Source of the DNA: an uncultured Pseudoclavibacter sp.
GTDB taxonomy: Bacteria; Actinomycetota; Actinomycetes; Actinomycetales; Microbacteriaceae
Length of the DNA: 17,542 nucleotides
Direction: 5' to 3'
Assembly (NCBI GenBank): GCA_946221025.1
Contig: CAMIMS010000038.1
Span: 1-17,542 of the forward strand
Shown: one piece after another, positions 8,046 through 15,125 of the stretch
Numbering within the stretch: the first letter of the stretch is position 1
Layout: each line of letters starts with the position of its first letter
The notes under the pieces: model-generated
Databases searched by the model: none
Told to the model about the DNA's origin: nothing
The model's input: only the letters and a program-made list of their open reading frames with translations
Position numbers and translations under genes: made by a program

Positions 8046-8980
8046 GTGCTACGGCTAGTGCCTCCGGGCGAACCAATCTCGCGTGAATACCGCCGCGCGG
8101 CCACATTACCGGGCCGGGGAGCCACCGTCGTCGCAATGAGCACGCCGGCGACGACGAGAAGCGCCCCCGCGAGCTCACCGGGTCGGGTCGTTTCGCCGAA
8201 GCAGACCCACGCGGCCGTCATGCCGAACACCGGTACGAGCAGTGAAAACGGGGCGACCATGGCGGCGGGGTGACGGGCCATCAGCCACGTCCAAATCCCG
8301 GATCCCGCGATCGTGGCGATGGTGACGGTGTAGAGGAGCCCCAGCGTCGCGCTCAGCCCATCGGCGGTGAATGCGCCTGAGACCGCTTCCGCGATGCGAT
8401 CGGGTCCCTCGAATACAAGGCTCAGGGCGAAAAAGGGAATGGGCGGAACGACCGACATCCAGAGGGTCAGTCGGAAGGGTTCCTCCGCCTGAGCCTGCCG
8501 AACGCAAATGTTGCCGAGCGCCCACCCGAATGCGCCGATCAACGTCAGCATGAACGGCAGCAGCGCCGCGTGCTCAGATCGTTGCCACCCCACCACGAAC
8601 AGACCGGCGACTGCGATGACAATGCCGACCGTGCGCATCCGGCTCATCCGTTCACGAAGAAACACTGCGCCGAGCAGCACCGTGAACGGCGCCGACGCCT
8701 GCAGCACGAGAGATGCCAAACCGGGAGGCATGCCCGCGGCCATGCCCCAGTAGAGAAACGCGAACTGGATGATGCCAAAGCCCAATCCGTACCCGATCAG
8801 CCACCGCCAATGCACACGCGGGCGGGGAACGAATAGCACTGTGGGGATCGCGATGAGGCTGAACCGAAGCGCGGCCAGAAGAAACGGTGGGAACGCGTTG
8901 AGCGACAGGTGGATCGCGATGAAGTTGAAACCCCACATGGCCGTGACACCGATCGCGAGGAGAACGTGACGAACAGGCAT
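8042..8980 (-). CDS. EamA/DMT-superfamily transporter
   Basis: A 312-residue inner membrane exporter with ten predicted helices arranged as two EamA repeats. Visible are the N-terminal MWGFNFIAIHLSL motif, PPFLLAALRFSLIAIP, the first repeat end LGAVFLRERMSRMRTVGIVIAVAGLFVVG, and the second repeat end PVFGMTAAWVCFGETTRPGELAGALLVVAGVLI. Relatives export amino acids, metabolites or drugs; the substrate is not predictable. It is divergently transcribed from a LysR regulator 71 bases away, the classic arrangement in which the regulator controls the exporter (as in LysE/LysG). The ATG at 8980 has no clear ribosome binding site. A promoter candidate lies at 9021-9050 on the - strand, with a palindrome in its spacer. 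Confidence 0.92.
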   Translation of the reverse strand: MPVRHVLLAIGVTAMWGFNFIAIHLSLNAFPPFLLAALRFSLIAIPTVLFVPRPRVHWRWLIGYGLGFGIIQFAFLYWGMAAGMPPGLASLVLQASAPFTVLLGAVFLRERMSRMRTVGIVIAVAGLFVVGWQRSEHAALLPFMLTLIGAFGWALGNICVRQAQAEEPFRLTLWMSVVPPIPFFALSLVFEGPDRIAEAVSGAFTADGLSATLGLLYTVTIATIAGSGIWTWLMARHPAAMVAPFSLLVPVFGMTAAWVCFGETTRPGELAGALLVVAGVLIATTVAPRPGNVAARRYSREIGSPGGTSRST

Positions 8981-9020
8981 GCACGCATCGTTGCGCCACC
9001 CATATGTGAGGTCAACTGAA

Positions 9021-9050
9021 AGAATAAGAACCTATCCTTTAGGTTGTCTA
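9021..9050 (-). promoter_or_regulatory. eamA promoter with LysR-type palindrome in the spacer
   Basis: On the - strand TAGACA (9050-9045) and TATTCT (9026-9021) are 18 bases apart. Within lies AACCTA-TCCTT-TAGGTT (9029-9045), a 6-bp perfect inverted repeat with a 5-base spacer, overlapping the -35. This fits binding by the divergent LysR regulator to control both genes. No binding site is proven. Confidence 0.5.
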
Positions 9051-9051
9051 C

Positions 9052-9963
9052 GTGGATGTGCGACACCTTCAGCTCCTTCGCGAGCTCTCCGAGCGCGGCA
9101 GCGTGACCGCGGTCGCTGAAGCGACCCACCGAACCGTCTCCGCTGTGTCACAGCAGTTGCGCACCGCGGAGCGCAGCGCCGGAATTCGACTGGTCGAACC
9201 TGACGGACGTGGAATCCGGCTGACCGAGGCAGGGCGTCTACTCGCGACCGGTGCCGTGGAGGTCGAAGCAGCGATCGCACGAGTGCAAGCAAGTCTGGAT
9301 GCGTACCGGAACGCCCCCGGCGGACAGGTCAGCATCGCCGCATTTCCGAGCGCCGCGACGCTGCTGTTCCCGGCAGTGGTCCATGCCGCAGAGCGCGAAG
9401 GCATTGAGCTTCGGCTCGCCGACTTCGATCTGGCCGAGGCTCAGTTTGCGGATCTGACCGCCGACTACGACATTGTCATCGGACACAGTCTCACTTCGCC
9501 GCGTCCGCTCGGGACCTCCAACCTCACCGTCGTGAAGCTCGCCGCCGAGCCTCTCGACGTGGCGATGCGCTCATCCCATCCGCTGGCATCGCACCGCTCG
9601 CTGCGAGCGCGTGACCTCGCCGATGCGAGGTGGGTTGGCGTGCCAGAGGGCTACCCGTTCGATGTCGTGCTCACGAATATCGCGAACCGATTGGGTCGCG
9701 ATGTGCACGTGACCCAGCGGCTCCGGGATAACCGCGTCATCGAGGCCCTCATCGTCAATAGGGACCTCGTCGCGATCCTGCCGCGATTCACGACCCGCAC
9801 GCGCGAGGGGCTCGTGCTTCGCGAGCTGACTGATGTGCCGGCAACGCGCTATGTCTCGGCGATTATGCGTCCCGACCGGGCCGAACGCCGCGCCGTCGGC
9901 AAGGTGCTGAACACGCTTTGCGAGGCCGCTAGCGCTGAGGTCGCCATAGCCGGAAGCCGGTGA
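9052..9963 (+). CDS. LysR-family transcriptional regulator
   Basis: A 303-residue regulator of usual length. Residues about 2-60 form the winged HTH: DVRHLQLLRELSERGSVTAV, AEATHRTVSAVSQQLRTAER, AGIRLVEPDGRGIRLTEAG. The rest is the substrate-binding domain (GQVSIAAFPSAATLLFPAVV from about residue 86; DYDIVIGHSL about 140). The GTG at 9052 is the only start that preserves the HTH, and there is little Shine-Dalgarno sequence, so a very short leader is likely. It diverges from the eamA exporter, and the palindrome between them suggests it senses the exporter's substrate. Family rules favour activation of the exporter with autoregulation; the inducer is unknown. Confidence 0.94.
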   Translation: MDVRHLQLLRELSERGSVTAVAEATHRTVSAVSQQLRTAERSAGIRLVEPDGRGIRLTEAGRLLATGAVEVEAAIARVQASLDAYRNAPGGQVSIAAFPSAATLLFPAVVHAAEREGIELRLADFDLAEAQFADLTADYDIVIGHSLTSPRPLGTSNLTVVKLAAEPLDVAMRSSHPLASHRSLRARDLADARWVGVPEGYPFDVVLTNIANRLGRDVHVTQRLRDNRVIEALIVNRDLVAILPRFTTRTREGLVLRELTDVPATRYVSAIMRPDRAERRAVGKVLNTLCEAASAEVAIAGSR

Positions 9964-10050
9964 ATCTGTGGGCAAGAGTCGCGCACATCGTGCCGAGATA
10001 CGGCCGTGTTGATTCGACTACCCCGCTAGTCCCCGTTGCGAAAGTGAGCG

Positions 10051-10080
10051 TTGCTTCGAAGTCGGGCGAGAGTGTATTCT
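10051..10080 (+). promoter_or_regulatory. Promoter of the TetR-DoxX operon
   Basis: TTGCTT (10051-10056) and TATTCT (10075-10080) are separated by 18 bases. Transcription would begin about 10086, inside the first operator-like palindrome, leaving a 30-base leader to the ATG at 10115. Confidence 0.6.
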
Positions 10081-10105
10081 GAACGTGTTCAGTGAACGTG
10101 TTCAG
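10079..10105. promoter_or_regulatory. Two tandem TetR operator-like palindromes
   Basis: CTGAACGTGTTCAG (10079-10092) is followed at once by TGAACGTGTTCAG (10093-10105). Each has perfect arms TGAAC/GTTCA around GT, with centres 14 bases apart. The first overlaps the -10 box, which fits autorepression by the TetR protein encoded just downstream. Confidence 0.75.
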
Positions 10106-10114
10106 GGGATTGGG

Positions 10115-10708
10115 ATGTCGACGACAAGGGAACAGGCGCGCATCGAGACACGAAGCGCGGTCATCAACGCCGCCGGCGAGCTGTTTCAAGAGCGAGGATT
10201 CGCGGCAACGACCGTGCGCGAGATCGCGCAACGGGCAGGAGTCAGCGTCGGAACGGTCATGGCCGCCGGCGACAAAGAAGCCCTGCTCATCGCCCTGTTC
10301 GACGGTCTGATCGAAGAGCGGCAGGCGCACGTCGATGCGAAGCACCCGAGGGGCCACGTGCGCTGCAACGCCGCGGCGGTCGAACTGCTCGAGCCCTTCG
10401 TCAGGCTGTTTGACGAGCGCCGCGAGCTCGCGCAGACCTACGCATCCATCCTCGTGAGTGGGAGGCACTCATCCGTCGTCTTCACCGAACTTGCCGCGCG
10501 TCTCATTTCCGTGTTTGCCGAGCTGATTGAGGCATGCGGATGCGCTTCGGGCGACCTCGCGAAAAGCCGGGCCGAGGCGCTGCACGCCGCATACATCGGC
10601 GACCTGTTCATGTGGTCGGCGAATCCCGATGCATCGGCAGCGGATTTCATCACTCGACTCGACGGCGTATTCGCCACCATCTGCGCACATGAAGGAGGGC
10701 GCTCATGA
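10115..10708 (+). CDS. TetR-family transcriptional regulator
   Basis: A 197-residue repressor-type regulator. The N-terminal HTH (about residues 10-55) reads TRSAVINAAGELFQERGFAA, TTVREIAQRAGVSVGTVMAA, GDKEALLIALF; the recognition-helix end has VMAAGDKEALL in place of the commoner YxHFxxKExLL, a known variant. The ligand-binding domain follows. I chose ATG 10115 because AGGGG at 10104-10108 lies six bases upstream; the in-frame GTG at 10085 falls inside the operator. Its stop overlaps the DoxX start (ATGA, 10705-10708), so the two are translationally coupled. Tandem palindromes over its promoter indicate autoregulation. The inducer is unknown. Confidence 0.94.
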   Translation: MSTTREQARIETRSAVINAAGELFQERGFAATTVREIAQRAGVSVGTVMAAGDKEALLIALFDGLIEERQAHVDAKHPRGHVRCNAAAVELLEPFVRLFDERRELAQTYASILVSGRHSSVVFTELAARLISVFAELIEACGCASGDLAKSRAEALHAAYIGDLFMWSANPDASAADFITRLDGVFATICAHEGGRS

Positions 10709-11067
10709 TTTTGCTTCCAACCTCGTGGGTGCCGCCCGTGGTTCTAGCCGTTGTGCTGCTGGGGGATGTGGCGCTTTCTATCCGCCCTGTGAAGTTCATT
10801 CGCGAATGCCTGCACGGGGTGGGTTTTCCCGAAGACTGGTGGTGGGTGCTCATCGTTGTGAAATTGCTCGCCGCATCGGGCCTGATTGTCGGCATTTGGG
10901 TGCCGGGGGTGGCGTTCTCGGCGAACGTCGGCGTGATCGTCTATTTCCTGTGCGCTGCTGCTTCGCATATTCGCGCGAAAGCCACGGGTTCAGCGTTCTG
11001 GATCAACTGCCTCGGCATGCTCGCGCTGTCGGGCCTGACGCTCGTGCTGAGCTTCGTCACGATGTGA
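10705..11067 (+). CDS. DoxX-family small membrane protein
   Basis: A 120-residue protein with four hydrophobic helices: VPPVVLAVVLLGDVALSI (about 9-26), WWWVLIVVKLLAASGLIVGI (about 45-64), VAFSANVGVIVYFLCAAASH (about 69-88) and FWINCLGMLALSGLTLVLSF (about 98-117). GFPEDWWWVLIVVKLLAASGLIVG before helix two and the AxxSHIRA motif after helix three match the DoxX-like family. Such proteins are linked with redox or thiol stress in actinobacteria, but a defined reaction is lacking for most. The ATGA overlap with the TetR gene makes it the primary target of that regulator. Confidence 0.85.
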   Translation: MILLPTSWVPPVVLAVVLLGDVALSIRPVKFIRECLHGVGFPEDWWWVLIVVKLLAASGLIVGIWVPGVAFSANVGVIVYFLCAAASHIRAKATGSAFWINCLGMLALSGLTLVLSFVTM

Positions 11068-11105
11068 ACGGTCGCACGCGATTGTGCACCGGTACGGTTC
11101 TCGGC

Positions 11106-11564
11106 ATGGGCGAGTGGCCGGAAATCGAGGGTGTGCTGGAGTTCCCGAGTGGCCGGCGCATCCGCGGCGGGAGCTGGCGACACCGGGCCGAGTTCCAGCC
11201 GGATCCGGATTTCGCCATCATCCTGCTCGGTCGTGAACCGACGGATGCGCCGTGGCCGTACCGGTGGGTGCGTTGGCCCGATTTCGGGGTGCCGGCTGAC
11301 CGCATGGATGCGCTCGAGGCGCTCAGGGAGGCGTGGAGCCGCAGCGAGCAAGAATGCGTCGCGATCATGTGTGGTGGCGGCATCGGACGAACGGGAACAG
11401 CGCTCTCGGCACTCGCAACGCTCAGTGGGACGACCGCCGATCAAGCGATCACCTGGGTGCGCGAGCGCTACCACCCGAGGGCCGTCGAAACTCCCTGGCA
11501 GCGCCGATGGGTGAGGAGGCTCGAACCTGGGAACGGATCGAGTCAGCACCCGTTCAGCTTGTGA
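11106..11564 (+). CDS. Protein-tyrosine phosphatase family protein
   Basis: A 152-residue enzyme with the hallmark sites of cysteine phosphatases: the P-loop CGGGIGRTG with nucleophile Cys89 and Arg95 (CX5R), and the general-acid WPD loop at residues 57-59 (VRWPDFGVP). The N-terminal WPEIEGVLEFPSGRRIRG and the C-terminal YHPRAVETPWQRRWVRR are typical of this short actinobacterial family. ATG 11106 matches the family's N-terminus; an in-frame GTG at 11064 overlaps the DoxX stop (GTGA) and would add 14 residues with coupling, so it remains possible. No strong ribosome binding site is seen. The last 13 residues after the WQRRWVRR motif look non-native, which may mark a rearrangement next to the truncated MFS gene. 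Substrate unknown. Confidence 0.85.
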   Translation: MGEWPEIEGVLEFPSGRRIRGGSWRHRAEFQPDPDFAIILLGREPTDAPWPYRWVRWPDFGVPADRMDALEALREAWSRSEQECVAIMCGGGIGRTGTALSALATLSGTTADQAITWVRERYHPRAVETPWQRRWVRRLEPGNGSSQHPFSL

Positions 11565-11570
11565 AGGGCC

Positions 11571-12590
11571 TCAATTCGCGATGAATGCTCCTGCGCCGAG
11601 CCCGAGGTCGAACGTCATGTTCCAGATCGCGCTCGCGCGATTGGCTGACCGCGCATCCCGCGCGCGTTGCATGAGGCCCTCGAGCGTCGCGGTTTGCGCG
11701 ACCCCGAATGCGCCGCATACGAGGCAGGTGAGCGCGGCTTGCCAGGTGCCAGCCTCGAAGAGGATGAGTGCAAGCAGCGGCAACGCGGCGATTGACGCAC
11801 CGACCGCTGTCCCGGTCGCGCCGAACCGGCTCATCACCCATCCACTGCTCAACCGCCCGAGCGCGACGGCGAACTGGATTCCGACCGCGATGCCCACGGC
11901 TGAAGCCGCCGACCACTGACTTTCGGGATGCCCGAGGCGGCTAAGGAGCGCCGCATACGAGACAACGGTGAACAGCAGCACCGCGATGAACAGCAGCGCC
12001 TCACCGACATTGCGCTGCGAATACACCGCATCCACAGTGAGATCGTCGGTGTGCCGCTGTCGGATGGGGTCGGAACTGAGCGCACACAGAGCCGCTCCGA
12101 TCACGGCAAGGCCTGCACCTCCCAGGAGCGCCCCGGCGGGGCCAACCGCATCCACCAGGAACAGCCCGAGCGGCGAACCAATCGCGCCGCCAACAGCCGA
12201 GCACGCGCCATAGAGACCGAGCGCCTCGCCGACTCCGGAAGCAGAGGAGAGCTGCTTCACCCATCCAGCGCTGAGCGTCACGAACGCCCCGAACCCAACT
12301 CCGATGAGCGCAATGCCGCCCCACGCCGTCACCGTGCTGAGCGCCAAACCGGCCGCCATGCTGAGCGAAGCACCTGTCGCAGGCAAACGATAGGTGCGCG
12401 TCGTCATCGCAATGATCGGTTGCACGGCGATCACGACGACCATCAGCACCGCGATGAGCACCCCGGCACTTTCGTCGGTGTGCTCGAACGCTTTCGGTGC
12501 CGCCGAGAAGAGGCAGTAGTACGACGCGAAGATCGCGCCGGCCGCCACTGCGACCCGCGCGATACTTCCGCCGTTTGGTGCGTTACGCAT
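11571..12590 (-). CDS. MFS transporter, C-terminally truncated
   Basis: A 339-residue major facilitator protein, last gene of the MarR-led cluster. Hydrophobic helices are seen through the length, for example VAVAAGAIFASYYCLFSAAP, VLIAVLMVVVIAVQPIIAM, the GEALGLYGACSAVGGAIGSPLG loop-helix, and a late MTFDLGLGAGAFI. Family members run about 380-400 residues with twelve helices; this one stops within what should be helix 11, so about 40-50 residues appear lost. Sequence beyond the stop does not continue the family in any frame I examined. The start overlaps the upstream SMR gene by eight bases, implying translational coupling. A drug or metabolite efflux role is likely by context, but the truncation may have inactivated it. 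Confidence 0.85.
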   Translation of the reverse strand: MRNAPNGGSIARVAVAAGAIFASYYCLFSAAPKAFEHTDESAGVLIAVLMVVVIAVQPIIAMTTRTYRLPATGASLSMAAGLALSTVTAWGGIALIGVGFGAFVTLSAGWVKQLSSASGVGEALGLYGACSAVGGAIGSPLGLFLVDAVGPAGALLGGAGLAVIGAALCALSSDPIRQRHTDDLTVDAVYSQRNVGEALLFIAVLLFTVVSYAALLSRLGHPESQWSAASAVGIAVGIQFAVALGRLSSGWVMSRFGATGTAVGASIAALPLLALILFEAGTWQAALTCLVCGAFGVAQTATLEGLMQRARDARSANRASAIWNMTFDLGLGAGAFIAN

Positions 12591-12966
12591 CCGCCCCCTG
12601 CCGGTCGGCGAGTTTCAGCCACACGACTCCGGCAATGATGACGGCAAGCCAGATGGCTTTCGCCGCCGTGAATGTTTCATCGAAGAACAGCGGGCCGAGC
12701 AAAGCTGCCCCTACCGCGCCGATTCCCGCCCACACGGCGTAGCCGATGCCCACATCGATGTGCTTCAACGCGACGCTGAGGAAGAACAGCGTGCACAGGA
12801 AGAAGACGAGCGCAATGAGCGACCAAGCGAGATTCGTGAATCCATTGCTGCCATTCACGCTGAGGGCGTAGCCCACTTCGAACGCGCCCGCCAGGAGGAG
12901 CGCAATCCATGAACGGGTGCTCGCCCTGCGGTCATCGCGCACCTGGCTGTTGGATTCGTTGGTCAT
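12583..12966 (-). CDS. SMR-family multidrug efflux subunit (second of a pair)
   Basis: A 127-residue small multidrug resistance protein with four helices. The proton/substrate-binding glutamate is Glu30 in LLLAGAFEVGYALS (equivalent to Glu14 of EmrE/QacE), and GIGYAVWAGIGAVGAALLG and the FFDE motif of the third helix region are present. I chose ATG 12966 because GAAAGGA lies just upstream; a GTG at 12993 would extend it. Compared with its partner it has a 17-residue hydrophilic N-terminal extension. Paired SMR genes in tandem usually form an antiparallel heterodimer (EbrAB/YkkCD type), each subunit fixed in one orientation. It sits 30 bases after the first SMR gene. Confidence 0.93.
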   Translation of the reverse strand: MTNESNSQVRDDRRASTRSWIALLLAGAFEVGYALSVNGSNGFTNLAWSLIALVFFLCTLFFLSVALKHIDVGIGYAVWAGIGAVGAALLGPLFFDETFTAAKAIWLAVIIAGVVWLKLADRQGADA

Positions 12967-12996
12967 GGTTTGGTCCTTTCTTTCCATCTTCACGAA

Positions 12997-13317
12997 TCAG
13001 GCGGCGCCCGCGAGGTTCAAGCCGACTACTCCGGCAATCACGATCCCGATGCCCAGAAGCTTTCGCCAGGTGAGGTTCTGGCCGAGAAACAGCGCACCTA
13101 CGATGACGATGCCCACGCCCGCAAGCGCGGTCCACAGCGCATAGCCCACGCCGACGTCGAATGTGAGCAGCGCCAAGCTCAAGAAGAATGTTCCGATCGC
13201 GCCGCTTACGAGTGTCGCGATTGTCCAGGGGATGTTCTTGAATCCCTCCGCTTTTCCCGCTGAAATGCCGACGGCGACTTCGAATATGACCGCGATGGCA
13301 AGGTAGAGCCATTGCAT
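12997..13317 (-). CDS. SMR-family multidrug efflux subunit (first of a pair)
   Basis: A 106-residue four-helix pump subunit of standard SMR length. Essential Glu13 is seen in LAIAVIFEVAVGISAGKAEG, followed by VGVGYALWTALAGVGIVIVG (helix three signature) and LLGIGIVIAGVVGLNLA (helix four). AGAAAGGATCC gives the ribosome binding site for ATG 13317. It precedes the second SMR gene, and the two probably assemble as a heterodimer driven by the proton gradient to export cationic or guanidinium-type compounds. It begins 21 bases after the deaminase gene in the same operon. Confidence 0.94.
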   Translation of the reverse strand: MQWLYLAIAVIFEVAVGISAGKAEGFKNIPWTIATLVSGAIGTFFLSLALLTFDVGVGYALWTALAGVGIVIVGALFLGQNLTWRKLLGIGIVIAGVVGLNLAGAA

Positions 13318-13338
13318 AGTTGGATCCTTTCTGGTGGA

Positions 13339-13803
13339 TTAGGGATGGAGTTCGAGATATCGAGTGAATGGAGCTTCGTCTCCGGCAACAGGCAAGGGGC
13401 TCATGACCTCGTCGCGCACCCGGTCGGTGATCCCAAAGGGCGGGTAGCTCGAGAGGTAGTCGAATCCGAGTTCCGCAACGCGTGCGCGGTCGACGGCGAC
13501 GCGGATGTCGCGGATTCCCGTATCGAGGGCGAAGCGGTAACACATTCCGCACGGCTCTCCGGTTGCGAGGAGCACGGTGCCGCTGAGCGTTTCGCGGCCC
13601 GTTTTGGCGAGCGCATCCCGGATTGCTTCGATTTCGGCATGGGCAGTCGAATCGCGTGACTCGTGAACGCGATTCACGCCGTACCCGGAGAGCAAACGGC
13701 CGTTCTCGACAATGACGCCAACGAACGGAAGACCGCCCTGCTCAACGTGCCGGAGCGAATGATCGACCGCCTTCGCCATGACGTTCTCGAGGAATTCACT
13801 CAT
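13339..13803 (-). CDS. Cytidine/guanine deaminase-fold nucleoside deaminase
   Basis: A 154-residue zinc hydrolase of the cytidine-deaminase fold. Catalytic motifs are HAE at 55-57 (DSTAHAEIEAIRDA) and PCGMC at 84-88, giving the zinc ligands His55, Cys85, Cys88 and the proton-shuttle Glu57. Relatives include guanine deaminase, tRNA adenosine deaminase and drug-modifying blasticidin-type deaminases. The length and the tail LGFDYLSSYPPFGITDRV point to a small-molecule deaminase rather than a tRNA enzyme. Its ATG overlaps the stop of the DsbA-like gene (ATGA), so the two are coupled. In an operon with efflux pumps, detoxification of a nucleoside-like compound is an inference worth keeping, but not shown. 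Confidence 0.9.
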   Translation of the reverse strand: MSEFLENVMAKAVDHSLRHVEQGGLPFVGVIVENGRLLSGYGVNRVHESRDSTAHAEIEAIRDALAKTGRETLSGTVLLATGEPCGMCYRFALDTGIRDIRVAVDRARVAELGFDYLSSYPPFGITDRVRDEVMSPLPVAGDEAPFTRYLELHP

Positions 13804-14414
13804 GACCGGTCGTCCGCGCTCGGCTGCATCGCATCAACGGCCTGCTTGAGCCTCGTCGCGCTCGGGACCCCGGCGAGGACGGTGCCACCGACGACGATGC
13901 CGGGCACTGAGGTCACTCCGACCGTTTCCACGGCATGGGCGAGGTCTGCTTGGTGCTGGCGGATGCGATCGGGGTCTGAGAAAGCCTGCAGCACAGACTG
14001 TTCATCCAGCCCGATGCCCGTGGCGACATCGGTGATGACACGTTCGTCACCAATATCGAGGTCGTCTTGAAAGAACGCGCGAAGCATCGCGTTTGAGTAC
14101 TGAGCCGCAAGCCCGGCCTCATCCGCGAGCTGCAACACGAGAAATGCCTTCTGCGTGCGCGGCTGCGGGGAAACGCTCGGAAGGCGGATGGGGATCCCGA
14201 CGCGTTCAGCCATCGGGTAGACGGAATCCCGCCACACCCGCGGGAGGTACTCGTCTTCGGGGCGCAGCGTCGGAACGGGATCTGGGCGCAGTTCGAACGG
14301 ACGAATCCTGATGTCAACGTCGCGCTCGCGCGCGAGTTCATCGAGCGCCGGTTTCACGAGAAGGCAGAACGGGCAGACGTAGTCGACGTACACATCGACG
14401 GTGGTTTGGGGCAT
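13800..14414 (-). CDS. DsbA-family (FrnE-like) thiol-disulfide oxidoreductase
   Basis: A 204-residue cytoplasmic protein of thioredoxin fold with a helical insertion. The redox motif CPFC (Cys14, Cys17) lies in VDVYVDYVCPFCLLVKPALD, and the cis-Pro loop is VTSVPGIVVGG near residues 170-180. No signal peptide is present, which fits FrnE/2-hydroxychromene isomerase-like members rather than periplasmic DsbA. ATG 14414 has GGAG at seven bases; upstream in-frame ATGs at 14429 and 14444 lack one. It follows the MarR gene by 68 bases, and a motif shared with the marR promoter lies in that gap, so MarR control is likely. Confidence 0.92.
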   Translation of the reverse strand: MPQTTVDVYVDYVCPFCLLVKPALDELARERDVDIRIRPFELRPDPVPTLRPEDEYLPRVWRDSVYPMAERVGIPIRLPSVSPQPRTQKAFLVLQLADEAGLAAQYSNAMLRAFFQDDLDIGDERVITDVATGIGLDEQSVLQAFSDPDRIRQHQADLAHAVETVGVTSVPGIVVGGTVLAGVPSATRLKQAVDAMQPSADDRS

Positions 14415-14436
14415 GTGGTCTCCAGTCATTGTGTGT

Positions 14437-14450
14437 GCATGCATGTAACT
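14437..14450 (-). promoter_or_regulatory. Candidate MarR-binding motif before the DsbA-like gene
   Basis: CATGCATGTAACTA (+ strand) shares 12 of 14 positions with CATGCATCTAAATT over the marR promoter at 14934-14947. Both lie just upstream of - strand genes in the same orientation. A second internal promoter is not clearly visible here. Confidence 0.5.
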
Positions 14451-14482
14451 ATCGAGGAGCGAGTTCGGGTGGATGGGGGTGG

Positions 14483-14902
14483 TTACCGAGCGAGATCGGC
14501 GATCGTGCGAAATGCCTCGCGGGGGAGGTGGGTGTTCGTGTCGGTAAGGAGACGGTTGAGTTCGTCGTTCAGCGGCCGGGTCAACTCGGTAACCACATCG
14601 ATGCCGGCCTGCGTGATCACGGCATACACGCCCCGCCCGTCATCGGGGCAGGTGTCGCGCTTCGCAAACCCATTCGATTCGAGTCGCGCGACTAGGCGGG
14701 TGGTGGAGCTCTGGTTCAAGCCGACTTCAGCCGCGAGTTCAGCGATGCGCAATTCACGGTCGGGGGCCCCGCTCAAGATCACGAGTGCGCGAAAGTCGGT
14801 GAGGCCGAGGCCCTGGCGCTGCGAGAGCCATTTTCCGAGGGCTGCTTCGACCTCGTTCACGGCCGATGTGACCGCGAACCAGGATGCAGTTGGCTCACGC
14901 AT
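14483..14902 (-). CDS. MarR-family transcriptional regulator
   Basis: A 139-residue winged-HTH regulator. The DNA-binding core is LTDFRALVILSGAPDRELRI, AELAAEVGLNQSSTTRLVAR, LESNGFAKRDTCPDDGRGVY, ending in the wing AVITQAGIDVV. Start 14902 is chosen because GGAGG lies five bases upstream (14908-14912); the frame stays open much further, but those codons carry no domain. Cys85, just before the wing (RDTCPDDGR), could be a redox-sensing thiol, as some MarR proteins use cysteine oxidation, which would suit the DsbA-like partner; this is speculative. It leads the operon of DsbA-like, deaminase, SMR pair and MFS genes, and probably represses it together with itself. Confidence 0.94.
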   Translation of the reverse strand: MREPTASWFAVTSAVNEVEAALGKWLSQRQGLGLTDFRALVILSGAPDRELRIAELAAEVGLNQSSTTRLVARLESNGFAKRDTCPDDGRGVYAVITQAGIDVVTELTRPLNDELNRLLTDTNTHLPREAFRTIADLAR

Positions 14903-14933
14903 GCGTGCCTCCTTCGCCATCTCGTTTGCTGCA

Positions 14934-14971
14934 CATGCATCTAAATTACAGGTGGGGGCGCAACATGTCAA
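14934..14971 (-). promoter_or_regulatory. marR promoter with overlapping operator-like motif
   Basis: On the - strand TTGACA (14971-14966) and TAATTT (14948-14943) are exactly 17 bases apart, a near-consensus sigma-A-type promoter. The motif CATGCATCTAAATT (14934-14947, + strand) covers the -10 and start region, fitting MarR autorepression. Confidence 0.7.
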
Positions 14972-15125
14972 CGTGGCGGTTCGACGGCTTACTTGATCCC
15001 TACGTGCGTTGCCACCTGACGGGAGGCTTCGGTGCGTGGGGTGTGACCTGTGTTGGGTTCGCGCTGGACGGGGGCTTATTCGCGTCGGTGTCGCGGGAAG
15101 GGGAGCGACGAGACTGCGCGGCTCG

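Noticed and set aside
11928..12638. Long + strand frame across the MFS gene
   Set aside because: Arg/His-rich translation without domain; antisense shadow of the transporter.
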